Origin: Bacillota bacterium
Lineage (GTDB): Bacteria > Bacillota > Clostridia > Oscillospirales > Acutalibacteraceae
Length of the DNA stretch: 6,648 nucleotides
Reading direction: 5' to 3'
NCBI GenBank assembly: GCA_023417635.1
Contig: JAEZFF010000108.1
Span: 1 to 6,648 of the forward strand
Each line of letters begins with the position of its first letter. The first letter of the stretch is position 1. The position numbers were made by a program, and so were the translations under genes. The notes beneath the pieces are model-generated. The model did not search any database, was not told where the DNA came from, and saw only the letters and a program-made list of their open reading frames with translations. Below are positions 1 through 5,609 of this stretch, one piece after another.

Positions 1-79
1 ATTCGGAATTTCTCGTATTGCGTTCCGCGAACTGGCTTATAAAGGTGAGATTCCGGGCGTCAGGAAAGCAAGCTGGTAA
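1..79 (+). CDS. rpsN: 30S ribosomal protein S14, zinc-independent (C-minus) type, C-terminal fragment
   Basis: Only the last 25 codons and the TAA stop (77-79) lie in the window; the rest is upstream of base 1 and the reading frame begins at base 2. The visible tail includes SRIAFRELAYKGEIPG and ends VRKASW, the conserved C-terminus of S14 of the small ribosomal subunit, which contacts 16S rRNA in the 30S head. Zinc-binding S14 has a CxxC (C-R-I-C) just before FRELA. Here those positions are Ser and Ala (S-R-I-A), so this copy cannot bind zinc at that site and belongs to the C-minus class, like Bacillus subtilis RpsN2. In many Firmicutes that paralogue is made under zinc limitation under Zur control, but whether this genome also has a zinc-type copy cannot be seen. 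The gene ends 16 bp before a strong terminator and is convergent with the next operon. Identity is very sure; regulation is unknown. Confidence 0.9.
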   Translation, partial: FGISRIAFRELAYKGEIPGVRKASW

Positions 80-95
80 ATTGTAAGAATATGAT

Positions 96-146
96 AAGCG
101 CTCACAGCACCAGGCAAATCACTGCCGGGGCTGTGAGCGCTTTTTT
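96..146 (+). terminator. Rho-independent terminator of the S14 gene
   Basis: A perfect 13-bp inverted repeat (AAGCGCTCACAGC at 96-108, GCTGTGAGCGCTT at 130-142) encloses a 21-nt loop, and a run of six T follows the GC-rich arm (141-146). A smaller GGCA/TGCC stem (113-116 with 123-126) can form inside the loop. It sits just after the S14 stop and fits transcription on the plus strand. It also lies just beyond the end of the convergent operon, whose last stop is at 156-158. Read on the minus strand the hairpin is followed by mixed sequence, not a U run, so termination of the operon here would be weaker. A bidirectional role is possible but less supported. Confidence 0.9.
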
Positions 147-155
147 ATATTACTT

Positions 156-917
156 TTAAACAGGCGAAAAAACATATTCGGTTCCGGAAGAAGAAAACAC
201 CTGCTCCGTGTGAATCTGAAAGACTTTATCAATCAGCCCAGACTTGCACACATCATCCGGAGAACCGCAGCCTTCCAGTTTGCCCTGGTTCATCACCAGT
301 ACCTGGTCTGCATATTTCAGGGCGAAATTTAAGTCATGCAGAACAGTAATAATCGTTTTTCCCTGCCGCTTCAGGCCTTGTATCAGTTCCATTAATTCGA
401 ATTGATGATGAATATCCAAATAGGTAGTTGGCTCATCTAACAGAATGGCGTCGGTATCCTGAGCAATCAGCATGGCAATATAAACTTTTTGCCTTTCTCC
501 GCCGGAAAGCGAGTCCATGGGGATGTTACGGTATTTCTCGGTCTCCGTCAGCATCAGCGCTTTTTCAGATGCTTCATAGTCTTTTTTTGAGTATCGCCGT
601 GAATAAGGAAGGTAAGGATACCTGCCATGCAAAACCAGCTGCCCGGCAGACATATGCGGTACGCTGCGGATTTGCGGCAAAAATGATACTTTTTGAGCAA
701 ACTCTTTTCGGGGCAGAGGCGAAACATCAGAGCCGTTCCATGTGACTTGACCGGAAACCGGTTTTAGGAGCCTTACCATGAGTTTTAAAAGGGTACTTTT
801 CCCGCAGCCGTTAGGGCCGACAATCACCGAAATTTCATTTTCCCTGAATTTGGCGTTTATATTTTTTACCTTGTTTTCCCCATTGTACCCGCCAGTCAAG
901 TTCCGTAATTCAAGCAT
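156..917 (-). CDS. FecE/BtuD-type ABC importer ATP-binding protein
   Basis: This is the cytoplasmic ATPase that powers a metal-chelate-type ABC importer, 253 residues, a normal length for the FecE family. Visible motifs in order: Walker A GPNGCGKST (34-42), Q-loop Gln82 in LPQ, ABC signature LSGGERQK (137-144), Walker B ILLDEP (158-163), D-loop TYLD (165-168) and switch histidine His194 in VLHDLN. All catalytic positions are intact. The frame stays open upstream to an ATG at 1076, but that would add 53 residues read entirely through the permease gene. The ATG at 917 has a strong AGGAGG (925-930) 7 nt upstream and gives the expected N-terminus MLELRNLTGGY, so I chose it. The start overlaps the permease stop by 8 bp, which suggests translational coupling. 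It is the last gene of the operon. Substrate specificity lies in the binding protein, so siderophore, heme or cobalamin cannot be told apart here. Confidence 0.95.
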   Translation of the reverse strand: MLELRNLTGGYNGENKVKNINAKFRENEISVIVGPNGCGKSTLLKLMVRLLKPVSGQVTWNGSDVSPLPRKEFAQKVSFLPQIRSVPHMSAGQLVLHGRYPYLPYSRRYSKKDYEASEKALMLTETEKYRNIPMDSLSGGERQKVYIAMLIAQDTDAILLDEPTTYLDIHHQFELMELIQGLKRQGKTIITVLHDLNFALKYADQVLVMNQGKLEGCGSPDDVCKSGLIDKVFQIHTEQVFSSSGTEYVFSPV

Positions 918-1956
918 TGATGTGCCTCCTTTTGGTGAGCAAAAGCCACAGAAAAAAGGGCCCCCCCAGAAAAGACATGATAATTCCAACCGGCAGCTCA
1001 AATGGAGCAAAAAGCAGACGTGCCAAAAGATCGCATGCGGTAACAAAAATCGCGCCTGCAAAAATGCAGGCCACAATTACTTTTTTATGATCCTCACCGA
1101 CAAAAAGACGTACGCAGTGAGGAACCATTAAACCGACAAAACCTAAAAGGCCTGCAAAGCTGACTGCGGCTCCCGCTAAAACAGCCGCTGTGATCAATAA
1201 AACGAAACGGTATGCTTTCACATTCATACCAAGGGAATGCGCAGAGTCTTCTCCTAAAGAAAGTACATTCATTTCTCCGCTGAACACAAGAGAAAAAATT
1301 AATCCAAGGATGATATAGGCTCCGGCAAAGTGAAGGCTGTCTTTTGTTACATAAGACAGCCCTCCCATCATGTAGTTGCTGGAGCCTACCATTACATCAG
1401 GGAAAAATTCTTTCATTGTGTTAATTCCTGCCGTTAAAATACTTCCAATTGCAACACCGGTCAGGATGATTGTAATTTTTGAAGCATTTATTTTCATTGC
1501 GAGAGCTGAAACGGCAAGGGCAGTAAGGAAAGCGCCGGCAAAAGCTGCCGGCGGTAAAAGCCACGCTTTTGCAGGAAACAGCACCATGCAGAGCATCGTG
1601 GCAAACCCGGCGCCCGAATTGATTCCTATAATATTAGGGCTTGCAAGCGCATTGTTGAGAACTGCCTGAATTATTGCCCCGGAAACCGCCAGGGCGCTTC
1701 CCGCAAGCACAGCGGCTATTGTTCGTGGAAAACGAACATACATCAGGATGCGGTAAGCTGCACTGGATTTGTCGCTTCCCTTTATGATGCCTAAGAGCTG
1801 CGCTGGAGTGATTGTGACAGAACCGAGCAGAAGGCTGAGGATGACAACCGCTGCTAAAACCAGCGGAAGGATGGCAAGCCATGTCCTGCTTTTGAAATGC
1901 CGCGAAGCGGTGCTGCGGCGTTCAGCCCCCATACAGGAGCTTCGAAAGATATTCAT
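910..1956 (-). CDS. FecCD/BtuC-type ABC importer permease
   Basis: This is the integral membrane subunit of the importer, 348 residues from the chosen start and rich in hydrophobic segments (about ten in this family). FecCD hallmarks are the RFPRTIAAVLAGSALAVSGA block (75-94) leading into NNALASPNIIGINSGAG (101-117), the GFVGLMVPHCVR segment (272-283) near the cytoplasmic loop that contacts the ATPase, and the C-terminal GGPFFLWLLL (331-340). It probably works as a homodimer, since only one permease gene is present. Start choice: a GTG at 1965 has no usable ribosome site, the ATG at 1956 has GGGGTG 8 nt upstream (GGGG at 1965-1968), and the ATG at 1932 has none. With 1956 the gene overlaps the binding-protein gene by 35 bp, a long overlap, so the start is uncertain by 3-8 codons. 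Its 3' part contains G7 and T6 tracts next to each other in the GGPFF codons. It ends 8 bp inside the ATPase gene. Confidence 0.93.
   Translation of the reverse strand: MNIFRSSCMGAERRSTASRHFKSRTWLAILPLVLAAVVILSLLLGSVTITPAQLLGIIKGSDKSSAAYRILMYVRFPRTIAAVLAGSALAVSGAIIQAVLNNALASPNIIGINSGAGFATMLCMVLFPAKAWLLPPAAFAGAFLTALAVSALAMKINASKITIILTGVAIGSILTAGINTMKEFFPDVMVGSSNYMMGGLSYVTKDSLHFAGAYIILGLIFSLVFSGEMNVLSLGEDSAHSLGMNVKAYRFVLLITAAVLAGAAVSFAGLLGFVGLMVPHCVRLFVGEDHKKVIVACIFAGAIFVTACDLLARLLFAPFELPVGIIMSFLGGPFFLWLLLTKRRHINA
925..930 (-). promoter_or_regulatory. Shine-Dalgarno site of the ABC ATPase gene
   Basis: On the minus strand this reads AGGAGG, 7 nt before the ATG at 915-917. It lies inside the end of the permease gene and decides the ATPase start in favour of 917 rather than the long upstream extension to 1076. 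Confidence 0.85.
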
Positions 1957-2890
1957 AGCTTTCACCCCATCTGGCGTTCGGCTTGTAATGAAATAAATTC
2001 TGAGGGATTACATAGTATTTTTTGTTTTTTACCGCTTTTAGCCCGGCCCATGCGGGGTTGGACTGAAACTGCCGGTCAATCAGGTTCAGTGCCTTTTTCT
2101 CGTCTGTTCCCATCACAACCACAAAAATATCGTCTGGATTTGACTGAATGACAGCATCCAGGCTTAAATCTTTCAGCAAGCTTTTGTTGCTGTCTGCAAT
2201 ATTTTTAGCCCCTAAATCTTTCAGCGTTGCTCCAGTCATACTGCTGGAGTTTAAAGCTTTGTAGCCAGTGGAATAGGCCCGTATGAACAGCACATTTGGT
2301 GATCCTTTGCCAGCGGTTCCGGCGATTGCCGTGTCAATCTGCTTCTTTACCGCCAGACCGTTTTTTTCATACAGGTCGGGCCGCGAAGTGATTTTGGTGC
2401 AAATCTGCAGCATCTTTTGGTAATCGCCGAACAGGTTTACCCGAAAGCAGGCCGCGTTTAAACCCGCCTGCCGCAGTGCTTTGCACAGCTTAACGTGCGC
2501 CGGGGTATCAGCCGATAAAATAATAAAATCTGGCTTTAAAGAAATTATTTTTTCCATGCTTGGGTTTGTAAAATCACCGAGATTTACAACACTTTTGCTC
2601 AGATTCAAATCGTGCCCCGTATAGGCGTCGCTGCTCACGCCGACGAGTGAACCGCCGGCGTCCAGCCATGTTTCCGCAAAACTTCCCATCAGTGCAATTA
2701 CGCGCTTGGCGGATGTTACTTCTACTTTGTTTCCAATGGCGTCTGTAAATACTGTACTATTCTGAGTGCTTGGCGGCACTGGAGAAGTCTGTGCTGATGC
2801 ACAGGATGTAAGAAGCCCAACCGAAAGAAGCAGCAGGCAGAAGGCAGAAGCAACTCTGTGCCGGATACTGATTTTCTTCTTCGTCAGCAT
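1922..2890 (-). CDS. Periplasmic-binding-protein-2 family lipoprotein of the ABC importer (iron chelate/heme/B12 type)
   Basis: This is the extracytoplasmic ligand-binding subunit, 322 residues. The N-terminus has a basic stretch (KKK, RHR), a hydrophobic core and the lipobox LTSC, so it is probably cleaved before Cys30 and lipid-anchored, followed by a Ser/Thr/Pro/Gln-rich linker (31-47). The mature part looks like class III binding proteins (Peripla_BP_2): TVFTDAIGNKVEV (46-58) and KRVIAL (62-67) open the first lobe, LGDFTNPSMEKIISLKPDFI (104-123) is the typical core block, and the tail has PNARWGESYEYLSKLL (304-319). Glu73 in GSFAETW is a candidate for the lobe-tip glutamate that docks on the permease. 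The start ATG overlaps the reductase stop by 7 bp (ATGCTGA) with GGGG 4 nt upstream, so translation is likely coupled. The ligand is unknown: the family covers ferric siderophores, heme, cobalamin and some oxyanions. Its place behind two sulfur-redox genes is unusual. Confidence 0.92.
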   Translation of the reverse strand: MLTKKKISIRHRVASAFCLLLLSVGLLTSCASAQTSPVPPSTQNSTVFTDAIGNKVEVTSAKRVIALMGSFAETWLDAGGSLVGVSSDAYTGHDLNLSKSVVNLGDFTNPSMEKIISLKPDFIILSADTPAHVKLCKALRQAGLNAACFRVNLFGDYQKMLQICTKITSRPDLYEKNGLAVKKQIDTAIAGTAGKGSPNVLFIRAYSTGYKALNSSSMTGATLKDLGAKNIADSNKSLLKDLSLDAVIQSNPDDIFVVVMGTDEKKALNLIDRQFQSNPAWAGLKAVKNKKYYVIPQNLFHYKPNARWGESYEYLSKLLYGG

Positions 2891-3837
2891 GTTGCCCCGC
2901 CTGTTAAGTGAAGTTTTGCATCCAGAATTTCCTGCTTCCTGCTTAGAACATCGCCGGAAAGCAACTCTTCAGCAACGGTTTCAAAGCCAAGGCGTTCCAC
3001 CATTTGAGCAAATCTCTCGCCTGTTTTTCCTTTTTCACGGTATAGAAGGATTGCTTTTTCAATGGTATCCAGCGCTTCTTCTTTGGAAGGAAACACCTTA
3101 TTCAGAGCGTTTCCTCTGGCGACCTTTTTGCCCCAGCGCCCGCCGATATAAATTTTATAGCCCTGCGTGCCGCCGTCGATTGCGTCAAAATTGCATTTTC
3201 CAACACATCTTCCGCAGTTATTGCAGACCTTTGGGTCAATGTGAAGTACACCGTCTGTAACTTTGGCGGCGGACATCGGGCACGCTGCTTCCACAGAGCA
3301 TTTTCTGCAACCGTTGCAGGCATCTTCATCGAAATTCGGAATCATCTGGCCAATAATTCCAACATCATTCAGGTCCGGCTTTACGCAGTTATTCGGGCAC
3401 CCTCCCACTGCAATCTTAAATTTATGCGGGAGCTTTACATCGTGGTATCCCTCATAAAACCGTTCGTGTATTTCTTTTGACAGCGCAAATGTATCAATCA
3501 GCCCATACTGGCAGGTTGTACCCTTGCAGGACACAACGGGCCGTACTTTAGAACCTGTGCCGCCCGTAGCCATGCCTTCTTTTGCAAGGCAGGCCCTGAA
3601 ATCTTCAATTTTATCATACGGGATGCCCTGTACTTCAACGGTCAGCCGTGTCGTGAGACACACATTGCCGCTGCCAAAATGTTCAGCTGCTTCCCCTATA
3701 CTTTTAAGCTGCGCTGCATTCAGTACGCCGTTTTCCGTAATAATACGGGCGGAAAAATTGTCGGTTCCTTTGTTATTTAAAAACCCAAGGGCTTTTACTC
3801 TTTTTTCATCTTCCGGTTTGATTGTTAATGCTGCCAT
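2884..3837 (-). CDS. Siroheme sulfite/nitrite reductase-like protein with inserted 2x[4Fe-4S] ferredoxin domain
   Basis: This 317-residue soluble protein has the layout of compact siroheme reductases such as AsrC and DsrA/B-like proteins. Order: a ferredoxin-like half domain (about 1-75), a siroheme/[4Fe-4S] core with Cys104 and Cys109 in SCKGTTCQYG and Cys147 and Cys151 in GGCPNNCVKP, a ferredoxin insert (about 170-217), and a C-terminal part returning to the reductase fold (YKIYIGGRWGKK, 227-238). The insert has Cys174/177/180/186 and Cys205/208/211/215, enough for two [4Fe-4S] clusters. The expected reaction is six-electron reduction of sulfite to sulfide, or nitrite to ammonia. Two oddities: the first cysteine pair is C-x4-C, not the usual C-x5-C, and the first ferredoxin site is CxxCxxCx5CP. 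No asrA/asrB partners are present, so electrons probably come from ferredoxin. AGGAGA (3845-3850) lies 7 nt before the ATG, and the gap to the preceding gene is 14 bp. Substrate is inferred from neighbours. Confidence 0.87.
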   Translation of the reverse strand: MAALTIKPEDEKRVKALGFLNNKGTDNFSARIITENGVLNAAQLKSIGEAAEHFGSGNVCLTTRLTVEVQGIPYDKIEDFRACLAKEGMATGGTGSKVRPVVSCKGTTCQYGLIDTFALSKEIHERFYEGYHDVKLPHKFKIAVGGCPNNCVKPDLNDVGIIGQMIPNFDEDACNGCRKCSVEAACPMSAAKVTDGVLHIDPKVCNNCGRCVGKCNFDAIDGGTQGYKIYIGGRWGKKVARGNALNKVFPSKEEALDTIEKAILLYREKGKTGERFAQMVERLGFETVAEELLSGDVLSRKQEILDAKLHLTGGATC

Positions 3838-3851
3838 AATCGTTTCTCCTT

Positions 3852-5483
3852 TTATTTCACGAGGTATTGTTTGTTAAAGGTAAATCCGCCTTCGAGCACT
3901 TTGGTGTTTTTATAGCCGTAATACTTCAGCCTGTTTTGTAAAAGATAGGCTCGTTTCCCTCTCGTACACACCAACAGCAGTTTGGTATCTACAGGGAACT
4001 GGGGCAGGACTCCATTCACTTTTGTCAAATCCACATACTCTGCATTTGGTATTGCCGGTGAGGCAGAAGTGTCAATGATTTGATAATCGTCGGCCTGATG
4101 CTCCCTGAAGTTTTTCGGCGTAACGGTTTCGAGTGTTCCCTCTATCTTATTGCGCAGGATATTGGCTGCGTGCGCTATGGGGTGAATTGCTGTAGAAAAC
4201 GGCGGAGCATAGGAAAAGTCCATACTTTGAAGCTGTTCCAGAGAAGCACCCAGCGAGATAGCCGTAACCGCCACGTCGACCACTTTGTCGACAGCGCCTT
4301 TTCCAAGAACCTGTATGCCCAGTAATTGGCTCGTTTTCCGGTCTGCGGTCATTTTTATGATGAAGTTCCCGGAACCCGGGTAATAATGAGCTTTATCGTC
4401 TACCACCGCAATGACAGAAACTGCATCGTACTCCGCTTTTTCTGCATCGGCTTCCGTCAGGCCAGTGCGCCCGGCATTCATCCCTGGCAGCTTTACGACG
4501 CTTGTCCCAAGTACACCGGGGTACTGTACCGGTTTGCCTGAAATCTGCAGCGCAGCAAGGCGCCCTTCAATATTTGCAGAAGAACCCATCGGTGACCAAA
4601 ACGCTTTCTGCGTTATCCGGTTTGTCACACAGGCACAGTCGCCCAGCGCATAAATATCAGGGTCATTTGTCCGAAACTGCCGGTTGACTTTCACTGTTTT
4701 GTTTGGCATCAGCTCAATTCCGGAGCCGTCTAAATATGCCGTATTGGGACGGATACCCAAAGCAAGTATGACCGCGTCTGCTTTCATGGCACGGTGATTT
4801 GTCTGAATCTTTTCCACATGGGTGCTGCCGAGAATTGCTTCCAGCTTGGTTTCTGTAAAAACCGGAATACTGTTTTCTGCCAGGTGATCCATGATGTAGT
4901 CGCTGATTTCCGTATCATAGCCGGGTAAAATGTGCGGGAGCATATCAATTACAGAAACTTTTACGCCAAGATTCAGCAGGTTTTCAGCAATTTCCAGGCC
5001 AATGAACCCGCCGCCAACAACGGCCACACGCTTTACTGCCTCTGTTTCGAGGTACGAGCGGAGTGAAACAGCGTCTTCCGGTGTGCGCATATAAAACACG
5101 CCCCGCAGGCTGCTTCCTTCAATCTTTGGGCGGATAGACGATGCCCCAGAGGAAAGAATAAGTTTGTCATAGTGGTAAGTATTCTGTTCGCCAGTGCGAA
5201 GGTTCGTTGCATAGACTTCTTTTTTGCTGCGGTCTAGGCTGGTTACTTCAGTTTCTGTCAGCACATCCACACCGGTTAATGCAGAAAACTGCTTTGGGGT
5301 ATTTACAATCAGCTGCTCCTTCTGTTCAATTAATTTTCCAACATAATAGGGCAGGCCGCATCCTGCGTAAGAAATTTCTTTCCCCTTTGTCAAAATAGTA
5401 ATCTCTGAACCACGGTTTTCTCTTTTTAATTTAGCGGCCGCTTTTGTACCGGCAGCCACACCGCCAATAATCAAAATTTTCAT
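3852..5483 (-). CDS. CoA-disulfide / persulfide reductase with C-terminal rhodanese domain (CoADR-RHD type)
   Basis: This is a 543-residue cytoplasmic flavoprotein. An N-terminal FAD site (MKILIIGGVAAGTKAAAKL) is followed by the single active cysteine Cys42 in SYAGCGLPYYVG, as in coenzyme A disulfide reductases rather than two-cysteine thioredoxin-type enzymes. The NAD(P)H site is VAVVGGGFIGLEIAENLL (153-170) and the second FAD motif is ALGDC (279-283). A dimerisation domain (about 325-445) holds FSYAPPFS, whose Tyr425 matches a conserved tyrosine near the active site. A compact rhodanese domain (about 465-543) has catalytic Cys506 in CTRGKRA. Family members reduce CoA disulfide, CoA persulfide or polysulfide with NAD(P)H. 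The Shewanella enzyme of this architecture is a persulfide reductase, and the rhodanese part passes sulfane sulfur to CoA. An ATG at 5489 is also in frame, but AGAGG (5493-5497) is only 3 nt from it and 9 nt from 5483, so I chose 5483. It is the first gene of the operon, so the regulatory region acts directly on it. Confidence 0.93.
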   Translation of the reverse strand: MKILIIGGVAAGTKAAAKLKRENRGSEITILTKGKEISYAGCGLPYYVGKLIEQKEQLIVNTPKQFSALTGVDVLTETEVTSLDRSKKEVYATNLRTGEQNTYHYDKLILSSGASSIRPKIEGSSLRGVFYMRTPEDAVSLRSYLETEAVKRVAVVGGGFIGLEIAENLLNLGVKVSVIDMLPHILPGYDTEISDYIMDHLAENSIPVFTETKLEAILGSTHVEKIQTNHRAMKADAVILALGIRPNTAYLDGSGIELMPNKTVKVNRQFRTNDPDIYALGDCACVTNRITQKAFWSPMGSSANIEGRLAALQISGKPVQYPGVLGTSVVKLPGMNAGRTGLTEADAEKAEYDAVSVIAVVDDKAHYYPGSGNFIIKMTADRKTSQLLGIQVLGKGAVDKVVDVAVTAISLGASLEQLQSMDFSYAPPFSTAIHPIAHAANILRNKIEGTLETVTPKNFREHQADDYQIIDTSASPAIPNAEYVDLTKVNGVLPQFPVDTKLLLVCTRGKRAYLLQNRLKYYGYKNTKVLEGGFTFNKQYLVK

Positions 5484-5492
5484 AATCATGCG

Positions 5493-5497
5493 CCTCT
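5493..5497 (-). promoter_or_regulatory. Shine-Dalgarno site of the CoADR-RHD gene
   Basis: On the minus strand this reads AGAGG. It is 9 nt from the ATG at 5481-5483 and only 3 nt from the ATG at 5487-5489, which favours the inner start and the N-terminus MKILIIGG usual for the family. Confidence 0.6.
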
Positions 5498-5521
5498 TTC
5501 ATGGATTTCGGATTTATACAA

Positions 5522-5550
5522 ATTATAGCTCTTGTACATTAATTATAAAA
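5522..5550 (-). promoter_or_regulatory. Probable promoter of the five-gene operon
   Basis: On the minus strand a perfect -10 TATAAT lies at 5527-5522. About 16 bp upstream is TTTATA (5549-5544), a poor -35 with four of six matches to TTGACA. A good -10 with a weak -35 is typical of promoters needing an activator. The predicted start near 5515 leaves a leader of about 32 nt before the ATG at 5483. Two other perfect TATAAT hexamers lie further upstream on this strand (5547-5542 and 5561-5556). The first of these has a TTTATA at 5570-5565 with 17-bp spacing and is a fair alternative, so the exact start is uncertain in this AT-rich region. Confidence 0.5.
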
Positions 5551-5560
5551 GTGATATTAT
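5532..5560 (+). promoter_or_regulatory. Probable promoter of the LysR-family gene
   Basis: TTGTAC (5532-5537) is separated by 17 bp from TATTAT (5555-5560), which matches five of six bases of the -10 consensus. The predicted start near 5567 gives a leader of about 43 nt. It overlaps the operon promoter on the other strand back to back, so the two polymerases, and the regulator bound between them, would compete. Confidence 0.45.
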
Positions 5561-5569
5561 ATGATATAA
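5557..5569. promoter_or_regulatory. LysR-type binding-site candidate (dyad 1, AT-rich)
   Basis: TTATAT-G-ATATAA is a perfect 6-bp dyad around one central base and has the T-N11-A form of LysR boxes. Its centre (5563) is 17 bp from the second dyad at 5572-5588. It overlaps the -10 of the LysR promoter and the -35 region of the alternative operon promoter. Such dyads arise easily by chance in AT-rich DNA, so this site alone is weak. Confidence 0.35.
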
Positions 5570-5571
5570 AT

Positions 5572-5588
5572 AATCGGAAAAACCGATT
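5572..5588. promoter_or_regulatory. LysR-type binding-site candidate (dyad 2)
   Basis: AATCGG-AAAAA-CCGATT is a perfect 6-bp inverted repeat with a 5-base centre, and it contains T-N11-A (T5574 to A5586). It is the only GC-containing dyad in this AT-rich spacer. Its centre (5580) lies about 65 bp upstream of the operon start predicted from the -10 at 5527-5522, the usual place for the recognition site of an activating LysR protein. It also lies in the LysR gene's own leader, 21 bp before its ATG, where binding would repress that gene. As RNA it could form a small hairpin ahead of the LysR start codon. Confidence 0.55.
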
Positions 5589-5609
5589 GATAGAAAGAAA
5601 ATTGAACCT

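Noticed and set aside
918..1076. A 53-residue N-terminal extension of the ATPase from the ATG at 1076
   Set aside because: It is read wholly within the permease gene in another frame, is Cys/Phe/Leu-rich unlike any ABC ATPase N-terminus, and the ATG at 917 has a near-perfect ribosome binding site. The open frame is noted only for the homopolymer finding.
2766..3260. A 164-codon plus-strand open frame opposite the binding-protein and reductase genes
   Set aside because: It is antisense to two clearly conserved genes, rich in Arg/Cys/Phe with no recognisable domain, and has no ribosome binding site. The same reasoning removes the other plus-strand frames between 428 and 5398 and the minus-strand frames under the LysR gene.
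3852..5483. NADH oxidase, nitrite reductase (NADH) large subunit or thioredoxin reductase as the identity of the flavoprotein
   Set aside because: The single active cysteine in SYAGCGLPYY together with the C-terminal rhodanese domain with CTRGKRA fits CoADR-RHD; there is no CxxC of thioredoxin reductase and no siroheme domain.
5490..5609. A riboswitch or T-box leader for the operon or the LysR gene
   Set aside because: The leaders predicted are about 32 and 43 nt, too short for a T-box, SAM or cobalamin riboswitch, and no stem-terminator arrangement is present.
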